Of a DNA stretch of 64,000 bases, positions 25,533 through 33,923 are shown piece after piece. The stretch's first letter is position 1, and the number at the start of each line of letters is the position of its first letter. Both the position numbers and the translations under genes were made by a program. A model generated the notes under the pieces. The model saw only the letters and a list, made by a program, of their open reading frames with translations. It made no database searches and was not told the origin of the DNA. Source of the DNA: an uncultured Lachnospiraceae bacterium (GTDB taxonomy: Bacteria > Bacillota > Clostridia > Lachnospirales > Lachnospiraceae); contig CACZBM010000004.1 of assembly GCA_902779445.1 (NCBI GenBank), forward strand, positions 19,329-83,328, in the 5' to 3' direction.

Positions 25533-26428
25533 GGAAGCACTATATCATAGGACTTTATAAAAGAAGGAGTGTCATTGCTCTTATAGCATGTCTTTTGGCG
25601 CTCTTCTTTTCGATGTACGGAATAGTCTTCGGATTGATACGCTATACCAGAAACGGGGTGGCACCCGCAGAGCTTTTCAGATATTTTACCGTGGATATCA
25701 ATTTTATTACCGCCATTGGTGCAGGGATGCTCGCGCCCTTTGCCGTTGAAGGGATACGTAAAAAGAAGTTCTCATGTCCGGAATGGGCTGCCAGACTGCA
25801 TTATATCGGGACGTCGTGTATATCCCTTATCATGTTCTTCGCAATATTCGTGATCAGCTGGACTGATCCTGTTATGGCATTCGGAGAGGCTAATTTCTAC
25901 CTGCATGTTGTCTGCCCGGTGATGGTCGTTCTCTCTTTTTTCTTTATTGAATCAGATTACCGTTATACGGTAAGTGATGCACTGAAATGCATGATACCTG
26001 TACTGATATATGGGACCATATATTTTATCGAGGTGGTTGCCTTGGGTGAGGAAAACGGCGGATGGCCCGACTACTACTGCTTCACGACAAATGCTCCGGT
26101 TGCCGTCTCGGCTGCAGCCATGCTTGCGATCACCTTCGGTGTAGCGCTCCTTATAGGCCGGATATCCAACAGGCTTTCGCAGTACAGACGTGACAGGCTG
26201 GAAGAGGGACTGTGGGACAGCGAAGTGAATCCGGTGGAAATAAAGATAGAGCTATTCGGACTTGGCAGATATATGGGCAGGCAAGAGGAGCCCGGCAGTG
26301 CGACGATACCTCTTGACATCATCGGGCTTATAGCGGATAAGTACGGCATTGACAGAGAAGAACTGATAAAGCCTTATATCAAGGGGCTTATGGACGGGAT
26401 CGAAGTCAAAGAGAACCGTCCCCGTTAA
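25529..26428 (+). CDS. Membrane protein of unknown function, six or seven spans
   Basis: The start is the ATG at 25529 after AGGAG, overlapping the upstream stop. The 299-residue protein has about six hydrophobic spans (residues 15-215) and a cytoplasmic C-terminal tail of about 80 residues rich in charged residues. The last residues, KENRPR, are encoded by the family C repeat, which also supplies the stop. The core may belong to the Pr6Pr/FAR-17a-like group of small membrane proteins, but I cannot confirm that. Function unknown. Confidence 0.7.
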   Translation: MRKHYIIGLYKRRSVIALIACLLALFFSMYGIVFGLIRYTRNGVAPAELFRYFTVDINFITAIGAGMLAPFAVEGIRKKKFSCPEWAARLHYIGTSCISLIMFFAIFVISWTDPVMAFGEANFYLHVVCPVMVVLSFFFIESDYRYTVSDALKCMIPVLIYGTIYFIEVVALGEENGGWPDYYCFTTNAPVAVSAAAMLAITFGVALLIGRISNRLSQYRRDRLEEGLWDSEVNPVEIKIELFGLGRYMGRQEEPGSATIPLDIIGLIADKYGIDREELIKPYIKGLMDGIEVKENRPR

Positions 26429-26433
26429 CTCCC
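26411..26433. repeat. Family C motif forming the 3' end of the membrane-protein gene
   Basis: GAGAACCGTCCCC then GTTAACTCCC. The motif encodes the final residues ENRPR and the TAA stop of the preceding gene. Confidence 0.7.
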
Positions 26434-26437
26434 TGTC

Positions 26438-27178
26438 TCACCAATTTATCTCCATGGCATCTTTAGGATTTTCTATTCTCTCATCGGACTTGATCCTGGC
26501 GTTTTTCACCTTTATCACTCTGTCCGCGATCTCGGCGCAGAAGCTGTTGTGGGTAACCATTACCACGGTCCTGCCCTCTTTATGACTGATATCCTGCAGA
26601 AGCTTCAATATCTCCCTGCCGGTATTGGTGTCCAGGGCCCCTGTCGGTTCATCGCAGAGTAAGAGCCTCGGGTTCTTCGCTATGGCTCTGGCGATGGAGA
26701 TCCTCTGCTGTTCTCCGCCCGAGAGCTGTGAAGGAAAATGATGCATCCGGTCCTCAAGCCCCACCTTTTTTATAGCATCTTCAGGGCGCATTACCTCGAT
26801 ATCTCCCTTATTCCAGACAGATCTTTTCCCGGAATTTGCCCGGACATCTCTCATCAGAGCCACGTTCTCATAGGCGGTGAGTGTGGGGATAAGGTTATAG
26901 AACTGAAAGACCACTCCCACATTCCATGCTCTGTAGTCGGTGAGCTCGTTGTCGTTATAATCCGCGATATTTTCACCGTCAAAAATAAGTTCCCCTTCCG
27001 TAGGCGAATCCATTCCCCCGAGGATATTTAAGAGTGTGCTCTTTCCCGCACCGGAAGGTCCGAGGATAACGGCAAACTCGCCTTCATTAAGATTCAGGCT
27101 AATATCTTCCACTGCATAAAAACTACGCTCCCCCATAGTATATGAACGGCTTATGTGTTTTAACTCAATTAAGGACAT
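26438..27178 (-). CDS. ABC transporter ATPase, LolD/MacB type
   Basis: The 246-residue ATPase has Walker [10 protein letters not shown], the Q-loop in [18 protein letters not shown], signature LSGGEQQR, Walker [13 protein letters not shown] and the switch His in VTHN. The family partners with FtsX-like permeases to drive export or lipoprotein handling by mechanotransmission. The start is the ATG at 27178, which overlaps the end of the HlyD-type gene by 14 bases. It is last in a permease-adaptor-ATPase operon. Confidence 0.92.
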   Translation of the reverse strand: MSLIELKHISRSYTMGERSFYAVEDISLNLNEGEFAVILGPSGAGKSTLLNILGGMDSPTEGELIFDGENIADYNDNELTDYRAWNVGVVFQFYNLIPTLTAYENVALMRDVRANSGKRSVWNKGDIEVMRPEDAIKKVGLEDRMHHFPSQLSGGEQQRISIARAIAKNPRLLLCDEPTGALDTNTGREILKLLQDISHKEGRTVVMVTHNSFCAEIADRVIKVKNARIKSDERIENPKDAMEINW

Positions 27179-28646
27179 ATCTCGCTCTTTCTCCCACTGA
27201 ATCATCTGTAACGGCATCGGTAATAACGATGTCACCTTTTGCAATGCCTGTTTTTATCTCCACTTCATCTTTTGTTTTAATACCAGTAGTCACATACTTT
27301 TTAACCACCTTACCGTTTTCAATGATGTAACAGTAATCACCAGCCTCATCGCTGTAAAAAGCTTCTACAGGGATCACCAATGTGTCTTCCGATGTTTCCG
27401 TGTATATGGTCACATCTGCTTCCATCCCTATAATGGCTGCCGCTTTAATATCCGGGACCGAAACCTCAACCTCTATCCTGCTCTTATCCGAAGAATCTTC
27501 AGTTGCCAGGGAATTGATCTTTGTCACATCTCCCTCATACATCTGACCGCCTATCTCCGTCATCGCTTTCTGCCCTAAACGCACATCCGCGATATCGTAC
27601 CTGCTGATATCTACTCTGCATACGAGGTTTTCAGTTGTTTCAACTGTGAAAAGAGGCATCCCCTCTGTTGCAAAGGCCCCGTCATGTACATCAAGCTCCG
27701 TCACTATCCCCGAGAAATCAGCTTTGACTCCTCTTTCTGCCTTTGATAGATCTTCCGATATCTCCTTTTCCTCTTCTTTGCTAAGCTCCGTATTTTTCTT
27801 TAAGGCTTCCTTTTCGTCATCATTCATTATCATGTTTTCATAGGTTGCCTTTCTTTCCTTAGCCTCAGTCCAATTCCTGGTGATATCCTCCATTACGTTG
27901 TTGACATCGTTCAGCTCAGCGTTTTCTTCGGGTGTGGCCGCCCCTGAACTTGTGATATATAATCCTTTCTTCAGTTCAGACAGTTCTTCATTAAGCCTGT
28001 CTACTTCTTTTTGGGCATCCTTTATGTCCTTTACATTCTTTTCGCTGTAATCGTCCTGCTCCTTCGTTCCGTATCCGGACGCCTTATTTTTCTTGTGCTG
28101 GCTTTCCGCGATCTCCCTCTCTTTTTCTGCTATATCTTTATTTACCGAATCGATCTGACACTGCAGTGCATAGCTCCGGGCAAATTCCTCTTCGGTGATC
28201 TCATTTCCCTTTTCCCTGTACATCCAGTACAGTGCTGCGTATGCCTCATCGTTATTCTTTGCACTCCTGTATTTGGAAGCATTGCTGTCACTTTCCTTGA
28301 TCTTTCCGCTATAGTCAAGCTCAGTCTGCGCAGTTTTTATCTCCGCTTCCGTAAGCATCCTTTTCAGATCACTTCCGTCATACTTTATAACAGTATCTCC
28401 ACGTTCAACCCTGTCTCCACTTTTTACGGATACAGATTCGATGGGCGCCGTAACCGATGCATAATAGACTTTATCCTCTGCACCGTGTATCTTCCCGGTC
28501 TCCTTTATTTTCCCTGATATTTCCGAAATACCGGCTTCAACAGCCATATAACTTTTCCCAAGATTCATTGCATACACGGCTGTTCCCATTATCAGTGCTG
28601 CCACAGCACATATAGCGATAATTCTTATTACTTTGTTGTTTTTCAT
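27165..28646 (-). CDS. HlyD/MacA-type membrane fusion adaptor
   Basis: The 493-residue protein has one N-terminal membrane anchor (residues 5-28), a lipoyl-like segment (VTAPIESVSVKSGDRVERGDTV), a long Glu/Lys-rich coiled-coil hairpin (about 95-290) and a second half-lipoyl segment (DFSGIVTELDVHDGAFATEG) followed by beta-barrel domains. In Gram-positive bacteria such adaptors bridge the ABC core to the cell wall. It starts at an ATG that overlaps the permease stop (TGATG). Substrate unknown. Confidence 0.88.
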   Translation of the reverse strand: MKNNKVIRIIAICAVAALIMGTAVYAMNLGKSYMAVEAGISEISGKIKETGKIHGAEDKVYYASVTAPIESVSVKSGDRVERGDTVIKYDGSDLKRMLTEAEIKTAQTELDYSGKIKESDSNASKYRSAKNNDEAYAALYWMYREKGNEITEEEFARSYALQCQIDSVNKDIAEKEREIAESQHKKNKASGYGTKEQDDYSEKNVKDIKDAQKEVDRLNEELSELKKGLYITSSGAATPEENAELNDVNNVMEDITRNWTEAKERKATYENMIMNDDEKEALKKNTELSKEEEKEISEDLSKAERGVKADFSGIVTELDVHDGAFATEGMPLFTVETTENLVCRVDISRYDIADVRLGQKAMTEIGGQMYEGDVTKINSLATEDSSDKSRIEVEVSVPDIKAAAIIGMEADVTIYTETSEDTLVIPVEAFYSDEAGDYCYIIENGKVVKKYVTTGIKTKDEVEIKTGIAKGDIVITDAVTDDSVGERARYVLN

Positions 28647-30967
28647 CACTCTATCCCCTTTAATGCTTCAACCATATCTATATCTTTAACTCTAGCAGAC
28701 AGGAAAAAGCTCACTGCTGCAGAGAGTATTACCGTACCGAGTATTGAATAAAAATATGAAGGCATAAATATAACTGCCCTGTAGTCCATAGCTTCCGGCA
28801 TATCCGCCATGATCTCATGTAAGAGTAGCCTTCCAAACGGGATCCCGAGTATCACTCCCACTATTGTTATCCAGAGGTTCTGGAGCTGCAGTATCCCCCT
28901 TATCTTTCCGGTGCTGAAACCAAGCACCTTCAAAGTAGCCATCTCCCTTGACTTTTCCACGAAAGACAGAACGCCCTGATTATATAAGACCACCACTCCG
29001 AGAATGACTGCAGCGCTTATGAATATCCCCATCATCATGTACATCATTTCCTTCATCTGGTCCATGGATCTCATCATTTCCTTTGTATCCTGTACTCCGG
29101 TTACCAGATCGTCATCCTTAAGATCACTCACTGCATCCATATTTGTTAAGATCATTAACGGCTTAAAATCATACTCATGCTCTTCGTATACATCCCTGAA
29201 CATTGTGATCCCCTGGGTTGCCGGATTCGCGTATATCTGCATTACCCTGTCCTTCTGCCATTTATCGTCTCCCGTAAGATGCCACCTCACGAAATCACCT
29301 TTCTCTATTCCAAGAGACCCCGCCATTTTCGCTGACATTGCTATTCCATTTTCAGTGAGGAACTGATGTTCAAAAGAATCCCCCTGGAAATTCATGAGGC
29401 CGCCCTTTTCGATCACTGTTGCATTACCGCTTTTCCTGATACCCCCTGCCTCAAAATCAGCACCTGTAACCTCCATCATCTGGCCCTTATATTTGCAGGC
29501 GTATTCATATGTATCATCATAGGTAGCATCCTCTTTCATGATTATCTGATACCCTGCGGTATTCAGTTCGCCGTACATCCAGTCGGTAATAAACTCTATG
29601 GAGTCAAGACATCCGAATGCTGTTATCATCAGCATGGTACAGCCTGCCACCCCAACTATTCCCATACCGGTACGCACCTTATTTCTTCTCACATCTCTGA
29701 AATTCCACTGGGTTGCAAACTTAAGAGAAAGCCACAGCCTGCTCCTTTCAAACAGAGAAGGTTTCATGAGCTTTGGCGCTTCCGGTTTCAGGGTCTCTGC
29801 CGGAGGAGGAGCCAGTTCTTTTCTGCAGGATAAAAAGCTTACAAAGGATGCGACAGCAACAGATGCCGCAATAACAAATACGCCTGAAAACGTGAGTTTC
29901 CCTTTTCCCCCGGGCAGAAGATATGTGCTCTTCATCATATTGAGGACAAGATCCACAATGTACCTGTATCCCGCGACTGCTCCCAGAACACTTCCTAAAA
30001 GGCTTAAGAAAAATCCGTATGAAATGTAGTGAAGGGTAATGACTCTCTTCGAAAATCCGAGAGCTTTAAGCGTCCCTATCTCTGTCCTCTGCCTTTTAGT
30101 CAGTCTGGTCATGGTTGTGATGATCCCAAGGACCGAAATTATCATAAATACAACCGGGAACATAAGGGACATGCCTTTATGCTGGTCCATTTCCGCCCTG
30201 AAAGTCTGATAGCTTAAGTTGTCATCCTTATCCATAACGGCCAGGTTATCGTTATCAAGCGTATCTTTTATCTTTGGATCGAGATCGTTCCTTAGATCTT
30301 TCTCGCTCGGGCTTAACGCTTTTTCGTTATCTATACCGTCCACATCAAGGACCAGTTCGTTGTAATAAGCGTCCTCTTCCGGGTACTCAGATACATCCAT
30401 CCCCGCTGCCCCGTAAAATCCGTAGTCCGGCATCATTGATGCGGTGTCTCTGAGGAAGTAAACGTATTCGGGATGCCTGACCTTTCCCCTGAGTATGGCA
30501 TCGAATTCTTTTCCTTCGTACTTGAACTTAACCGTATCTCCTATGTTGATGCCGTTTCTATCCGCGAAATTATAGTCGAGCCAGACACCCTTCTCGCCCG
30601 GAATAAATGTTTCGCCACTTACAAGTGAAAGACGTGAAATCTCATTACTTTCCATAAAGTTGAGATACATATCAGCCTCCCTGTCAGGAAGCAGAGCCTT
30701 TCCCTTGACGGATATCCTTCTCTCTGCCTTATTGACTCCGTCTATGTCGAGGACTTTCCTCACATCATCAGGCGAGAAGTTTTTACCCTGAACCCATATA
30801 TCCGCAAGTCCGCATTCGGTATAGAACGCATCCTCAGCAGCCGTGAATCCCGCCACCTCGGAATCCATTCCCACGAACACAAAGAGCCCGAGAAATGACA
30901 TTATGAAGATTGAGAAAAACTGAACCTTATTCTTTAGAAGGTTCCTCAGCATATTTCTGAACAGCAA
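28646..30967 (-). CDS. FtsX-family ABC permease with two FtsX domains
   Basis: The 773-residue permease has an N-terminal span (residues 15-35), a large extracellular domain (about 40-250), three spans with RQRTEIGTLKALGFSKR (about 265-380), a central span near 440, a second extracellular region and a second FtsX unit with KSREMATLKVLGFSTGKIR. It starts at a TTG preceded by AAAGGAG. It is the first gene of the permease-adaptor-ATPase operon. A palindrome of the flavodoxin/exporter type lies 17-32 bases upstream, so the operon may belong to the same regulon. Confidence 0.88.
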   Translation of the reverse strand: MLFRNMLRNLLKNKVQFFSIFIMSFLGLFVFVGMDSEVAGFTAAEDAFYTECGLADIWVQGKNFSPDDVRKVLDIDGVNKAERRISVKGKALLPDREADMYLNFMESNEISRLSLVSGETFIPGEKGVWLDYNFADRNGINIGDTVKFKYEGKEFDAILRGKVRHPEYVYFLRDTASMMPDYGFYGAAGMDVSEYPEEDAYYNELVLDVDGIDNEKALSPSEKDLRNDLDPKIKDTLDNDNLAVMDKDDNLSYQTFRAEMDQHKGMSLMFPVVFMIISVLGIITTMTRLTKRQRTEIGTLKALGFSKRVITLHYISYGFFLSLLGSVLGAVAGYRYIVDLVLNMMKSTYLLPGGKGKLTFSGVFVIAASVAVASFVSFLSCRKELAPPPAETLKPEAPKLMKPSLFERSRLWLSLKFATQWNFRDVRRNKVRTGMGIVGVAGCTMLMITAFGCLDSIEFITDWMYGELNTAGYQIIMKEDATYDDTYEYACKYKGQMMEVTGADFEAGGIRKSGNATVIEKGGLMNFQGDSFEHQFLTENGIAMSAKMAGSLGIEKGDFVRWHLTGDDKWQKDRVMQIYANPATQGITMFRDVYEEHEYDFKPLMILTNMDAVSDLKDDDLVTGVQDTKEMMRSMDQMKEMMYMMMGIFISAAVILGVVVLYNQGVLSFVEKSREMATLKVLGFSTGKIRGILQLQNLWITIVGVILGIPFGRLLLHEIMADMPEAMDYRAVIFMPSYFYSILGTVILSAAVSFFLSARVKDIDMVEALKGIE

Positions 30968-30983
30968 GGTTTCTCCTTTGTGT

Positions 30984-30999
30984 GTTAGCTTTCGCTAAC
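30984..30999. promoter_or_regulatory. Palindromic operator GTTAGC-N4-GCTAAC (site 1)
   Basis: GTTAGC TTTC GCTAAC, perfect 6-base arms, immediately upstream of the FtsX permease start. It is one of four such palindromes between 30984 and 35831. Confidence 0.65.
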
Positions 31000-31003
31000 C
31001 TTT

Positions 31004-31036
31004 GGAGTCAAGGGGGACAGTTCCAATGCCGTTGAC
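31004..31036. repeat. Family C motif abutting the DUF3793 stop codon
   Basis: GGAGTCAAGGGGGACAGTTC, then a second half with GTTGACT, in inverted orientation relative to 24665. It touches the stop codon of the DUF3793 gene at 31037. Confidence 0.6.
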
Positions 31037-31588
31037 TTATATTTTTACCGTGAGCTGTTCCAGGGTTCGGCCGTTCTTAAACAGTTTCCTGTAGGTATCG
31101 GTGCATTTCTCATACTTCTTAAATGTTCTCTCCGCCCCTTCCTTATCGGAATATACTTTCCAGCACCCGCAGCATTTCACTCCGGCATTGGGATCTTTGA
31201 TAAAACCAGACACATCCGAAGGCGGATATCCAAGGAAGAGCCCTATCTCATGAGGAAAGGTCCCGTCATCCGTGAGATGCTTTATCAGCTGCACTACGCA
31301 AATTTCCGGATCCTCGCAGTTATATCCTTTACCCGAAAGGATCTTTTTAGCTTTAGGATCCCTTAAGTCTCTTTTTAAAAAATCAGGACGGTAAACATAT
31401 ATAAGCGCATATCTTCCGCATTTCCTGCACAGTAACGCCCTCAGGCCCTTTTTACGAAGGAGATGGTTTAACCTCCGCACCTCCTCATAGACATTATCTC
31501 CGGGAGAAGGATATATCGTAAATAGACTCCCAGTTTTTAATCCCGCAAGCGTTGGAGCGCAGTAATTTATAAGATATTCGTCTGCCAT
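31037..31588 (-). CDS. DUF3793-family protein
   Basis: The 183-residue cytoplasmic protein contains the family's most recognisable stretch, HEIGLFLGYPPSDVSGFI, followed by GVKCCGCWKVYSDKEGAE and a C-terminal YEKCTDTY. Cysteines at CRKC and CCGC could bind metal, but this is unproven. The function is unknown. The gene commonly accompanies flavodoxin genes in Clostridia, as it does here 25 bases downstream of one, so a role in iron limitation or redox is a reasonable guess. Confidence 0.8.
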   Translation of the reverse strand: MADEYLINYCAPTLAGLKTGSLFTIYPSPGDNVYEEVRRLNHLLRKKGLRALLCRKCGRYALIYVYRPDFLKRDLRDPKAKKILSGKGYNCEDPEICVVQLIKHLTDDGTFPHEIGLFLGYPPSDVSGFIKDPNAGVKCCGCWKVYSDKEGAERTFKKYEKCTDTYRKLFKNGRTLEQLTVKI

Positions 31589-31613
31589 ATTTACCGTCCT
31601 GTAATCTGTCGTA

Positions 31614-32033
31614 TTATAGAGCTATACCAAGCCCCTTACATTCTTCTATAACATCATCATCCGGCGCATTGTTTGCCATTACGCTGTCAGAAACGAGAAC
31701 TGCACCGTCAGATCTGCAGCGATCCTCCCAGTCTCTCATCCATTGTCCGTCCCCCCATCCATAAGAGCCAAATAATGCAATCCTTTTTCCTGAAAGTGAT
31801 CCTTCTACAGATGAAAACATAGGTTCAAATTCAGACTCTTCCAGTACCTCAGCTCCCATAGCGGGACATCCGAATGCTATGCCGTCAAATTCTGCGACCT
31901 TGTCTGCCGAAAAATCCGACGGTGAAAATACCGAAACCTCTGATCCCTTTCCGCTGGCTCCGTCCTTTACGGCCTCTGCCATGGTCTGGGTATTGCCGGT
32001 TCCGCTCCAGTACACTACTGCTATTTTACTCAT
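31614..32033 (-). CDS. Flavodoxin
   Basis: The 139-residue protein starts with the FMN phosphate loop WSGTGNTQTMAE and has FGCPAMGAE and LFGSYGWGDGQWM, the two loops that sandwich the flavin. Flavodoxins replace ferredoxin as low-potential electron carriers, classically when iron is short. A perfect palindrome (site 2) lies 18 bases upstream of the start and a good promoter at 32122-32150. Flavodoxin could supply electrons to the glycyl-radical activase and other radical SAM enzymes in this window, but that is speculation. Confidence 0.9.
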   Translation of the reverse strand: MSKIAVVYWSGTGNTQTMAEAVKDGASGKGSEVSVFSPSDFSADKVAEFDGIAFGCPAMGAEVLEESEFEPMFSSVEGSLSGKRIALFGSYGWGDGQWMRDWEDRCRSDGAVLVSDSVMANNAPDDDVIEECKGLGIAL

Positions 32034-32050
32034 TATGTATTCCTTTCTTA

Positions 32051-32068
32051 GGTTAGCATCCGCTAACC
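32051..32068. promoter_or_regulatory. Palindromic operator GGTTAGC-N4-GCTAACC (site 2)
   Basis: GGTTAGC ATCC GCTAACC, perfect 7-base arms, in the leader of flavodoxin between its promoter and ribosome site. Confidence 0.7.
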
Positions 32069-32121
32069 CTTAATCTTTGTTAAGGCGATGCCATATAAGC
32101 ACCGCCGGTTATATATGTCTA

Positions 32122-32150
32122 ACTATATATCAGAACCCCCAAAATGTCAA
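32122..32150 (-). promoter_or_regulatory. Promoter for flavodoxin-DUF3793
   Basis: On the minus strand TTGACA (32150-32145), 17-base spacer, TATAGT (32127-32122). It lies just downstream of the exporter stop codon and about 90 bases before the flavodoxin start. Confidence 0.6.
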
Positions 32151-32165
32151 TGTTATGATCTACAG

Positions 32166-33923
32166 TCAGAACTCGACCCCTATACTCCACGCTGCACTGG
32201 CATTCTGAAGCATGGCCATCCTGTGGAATATTCCGTTCTCGTTTTTGAAGAGGTCTCCCGGCTTTCCTTCCTCTGCCACATGACCGTCTGCGAGGACCAC
32301 GATCTTGTCTGCCGCTTCTACAGTACGCATGCGATGTGCGATAACGAGTACGGTTTTTCCGACCAGCAGGCGCGAAAGCGCTTCCTGAACCTTTGTCTCA
32401 TTTTCAACATCAAGAGAAGCGGTAGCTTCATCGAGAAGAACGATCGGCGCATTTTTAAGCAACGCTCTCGCAATGGAAATACGCTGTCTCTCGCCTCCGG
32501 AAAGCTTTGCTCCGTTTTCGCCGATGGGTGTATCGTATCCCTGGGGCAGCTTATGTACGAATTCTTCACAATTGGCTGCTCTTGCTGCTTTCATCACTTC
32601 TTCATCGGTAGCATCACGCTTTCCTAAACGGATATTCTCCATGACGGTATCGTCAAAAAGCACCACATCCTGGAATACCATGGAATAATCTTTTAAGAGC
32701 ACTTCCGGATCCACGGAATCTATATCTACTCCTCCGACCTTTATACTGCCCTTCTGAATGTCCCATAGCCTTGCACAGAGCCGCGCGCAGGTACTCTTTC
32801 CTGATCCGGAAGGTCCCACAAGTGCCGTAACTTCTCCTTCCTTCGCGGTAAAGCTGACTCCCTGCAGAACTTCTTCATTGTCATAGGCAAATCCCACATT
32901 TTCAAATTCAATGGTATGCCCCTCCGGTCTGAAGGTTTCAGTACCCTCTGCGGTCTCAGCATCTTTAATCTCCATAAGACGGTTTGCCGATACCTGTGAC
33001 ATGAACATCTCCGCTATCAGCGCAAGTGCCTGGTCAAAGGGTGCATATATCCTGGTTATCACTAAAAGGAACATGAATAAAATCATGAAATCGATCTGTC
33101 CCGAAAGGATCAGGGATGTTCCCGTAAGAATGGTCGTAGCTACGCCAAGGCGCATGATAACGCTGGCTGCGTTCACAAATATACCGCAGGATAATTCTCC
33201 GGCAAGCATGGTCTTTTCGTGGTAGTCGATCTTTTTATTAAGTTCGTCAAGGAAGTTCTCTTCCTGATTCGTGGCTCTGATCTCCCTGATATTATCAATG
33301 GTCTCCTGGATCCCGTCAGCCACCCGGATCCCTGCTTCCTTGGTGATCTCTGACTTACGTTTGGATAGCTTTCTGCTGCCAAAAAGCAGAATGAATGCTA
33401 CCGGCACTCCCCACAGGCATGCGATGGCCATCCTCCAGTCCATGATCAATAGGCTGACAGCGATGATTGCTGTTGAAATATAAGAACCATAAAGATATCC
33501 GAGGCAGTGGGACCACACATGCTCCAACCGGTTCACATCTCCCATTATGGTTTCCGTCAGATCAGCAAGATCCCGTTTCCCGAAGTATCCGAGAGGCAGT
33601 TTCCTCATACGCTCAGCAAGGCTGATCCGCACATCTTTTACCTCTCCGTATACCAGACCGTATGTTGCCCTGTACTGCTGGATGTGTGTCAGAAGTGACA
33701 GTATCACAAATACTACCGTCATCAAAAGGAATAACGGAATCCTGGGGAGTACCGCCCCACCTGTCAGGGTTTTCATAAATTCTCCCATCATGATGTAGAG
33801 GATCCCCATTCCTCCCATCACCACAAGATTTACTATCACAGTCCAGATCGTAGCCTGTTTGGTATTCCTGATACCCTGATCTGTAAGGGCATATTTTCTT
33901 TTAAAATCTTCACCGAACATCAT
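32166..33923 (-). CDS. ABC exporter half-transporter (permease-ATPase), second subunit
   Basis: The 585-residue protein has six membrane spans (about 35-310) and an ATPase domain: Walker A GPSGSGKST, signature LSGGERQR, Walker B IVLLDEATASLD, switch His in IAHRM. It forms a heterodimer with the gene just upstream, whose stop overlaps its ATG (ATGATG; either ATG fits the GGGGAGG site). An ORF extension upstream of 33923 is not needed. The exporter could handle drugs, peptides or, given the flavodoxin neighbours and shared palindromes, a metallophore. The substrate is not evident from the sequence. Confidence 0.88.
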   Translation of the reverse strand: MMFGEDFKRKYALTDQGIRNTKQATIWTVIVNLVVMGGMGILYIMMGEFMKTLTGGAVLPRIPLFLLMTVVFVILSLLTHIQQYRATYGLVYGEVKDVRISLAERMRKLPLGYFGKRDLADLTETIMGDVNRLEHVWSHCLGYLYGSYISTAIIAVSLLIMDWRMAIACLWGVPVAFILLFGSRKLSKRKSEITKEAGIRVADGIQETIDNIREIRATNQEENFLDELNKKIDYHEKTMLAGELSCGIFVNAASVIMRLGVATTILTGTSLILSGQIDFMILFMFLLVITRIYAPFDQALALIAEMFMSQVSANRLMEIKDAETAEGTETFRPEGHTIEFENVGFAYDNEEVLQGVSFTAKEGEVTALVGPSGSGKSTCARLCARLWDIQKGSIKVGGVDIDSVDPEVLLKDYSMVFQDVVLFDDTVMENIRLGKRDATDEEVMKAARAANCEEFVHKLPQGYDTPIGENGAKLSGGERQRISIARALLKNAPIVLLDEATASLDVENETKVQEALSRLLVGKTVLVIAHRMRTVEAADKIVVLADGHVAEEGKPGDLFKNENGIFHRMAMLQNASAAWSIGVEF

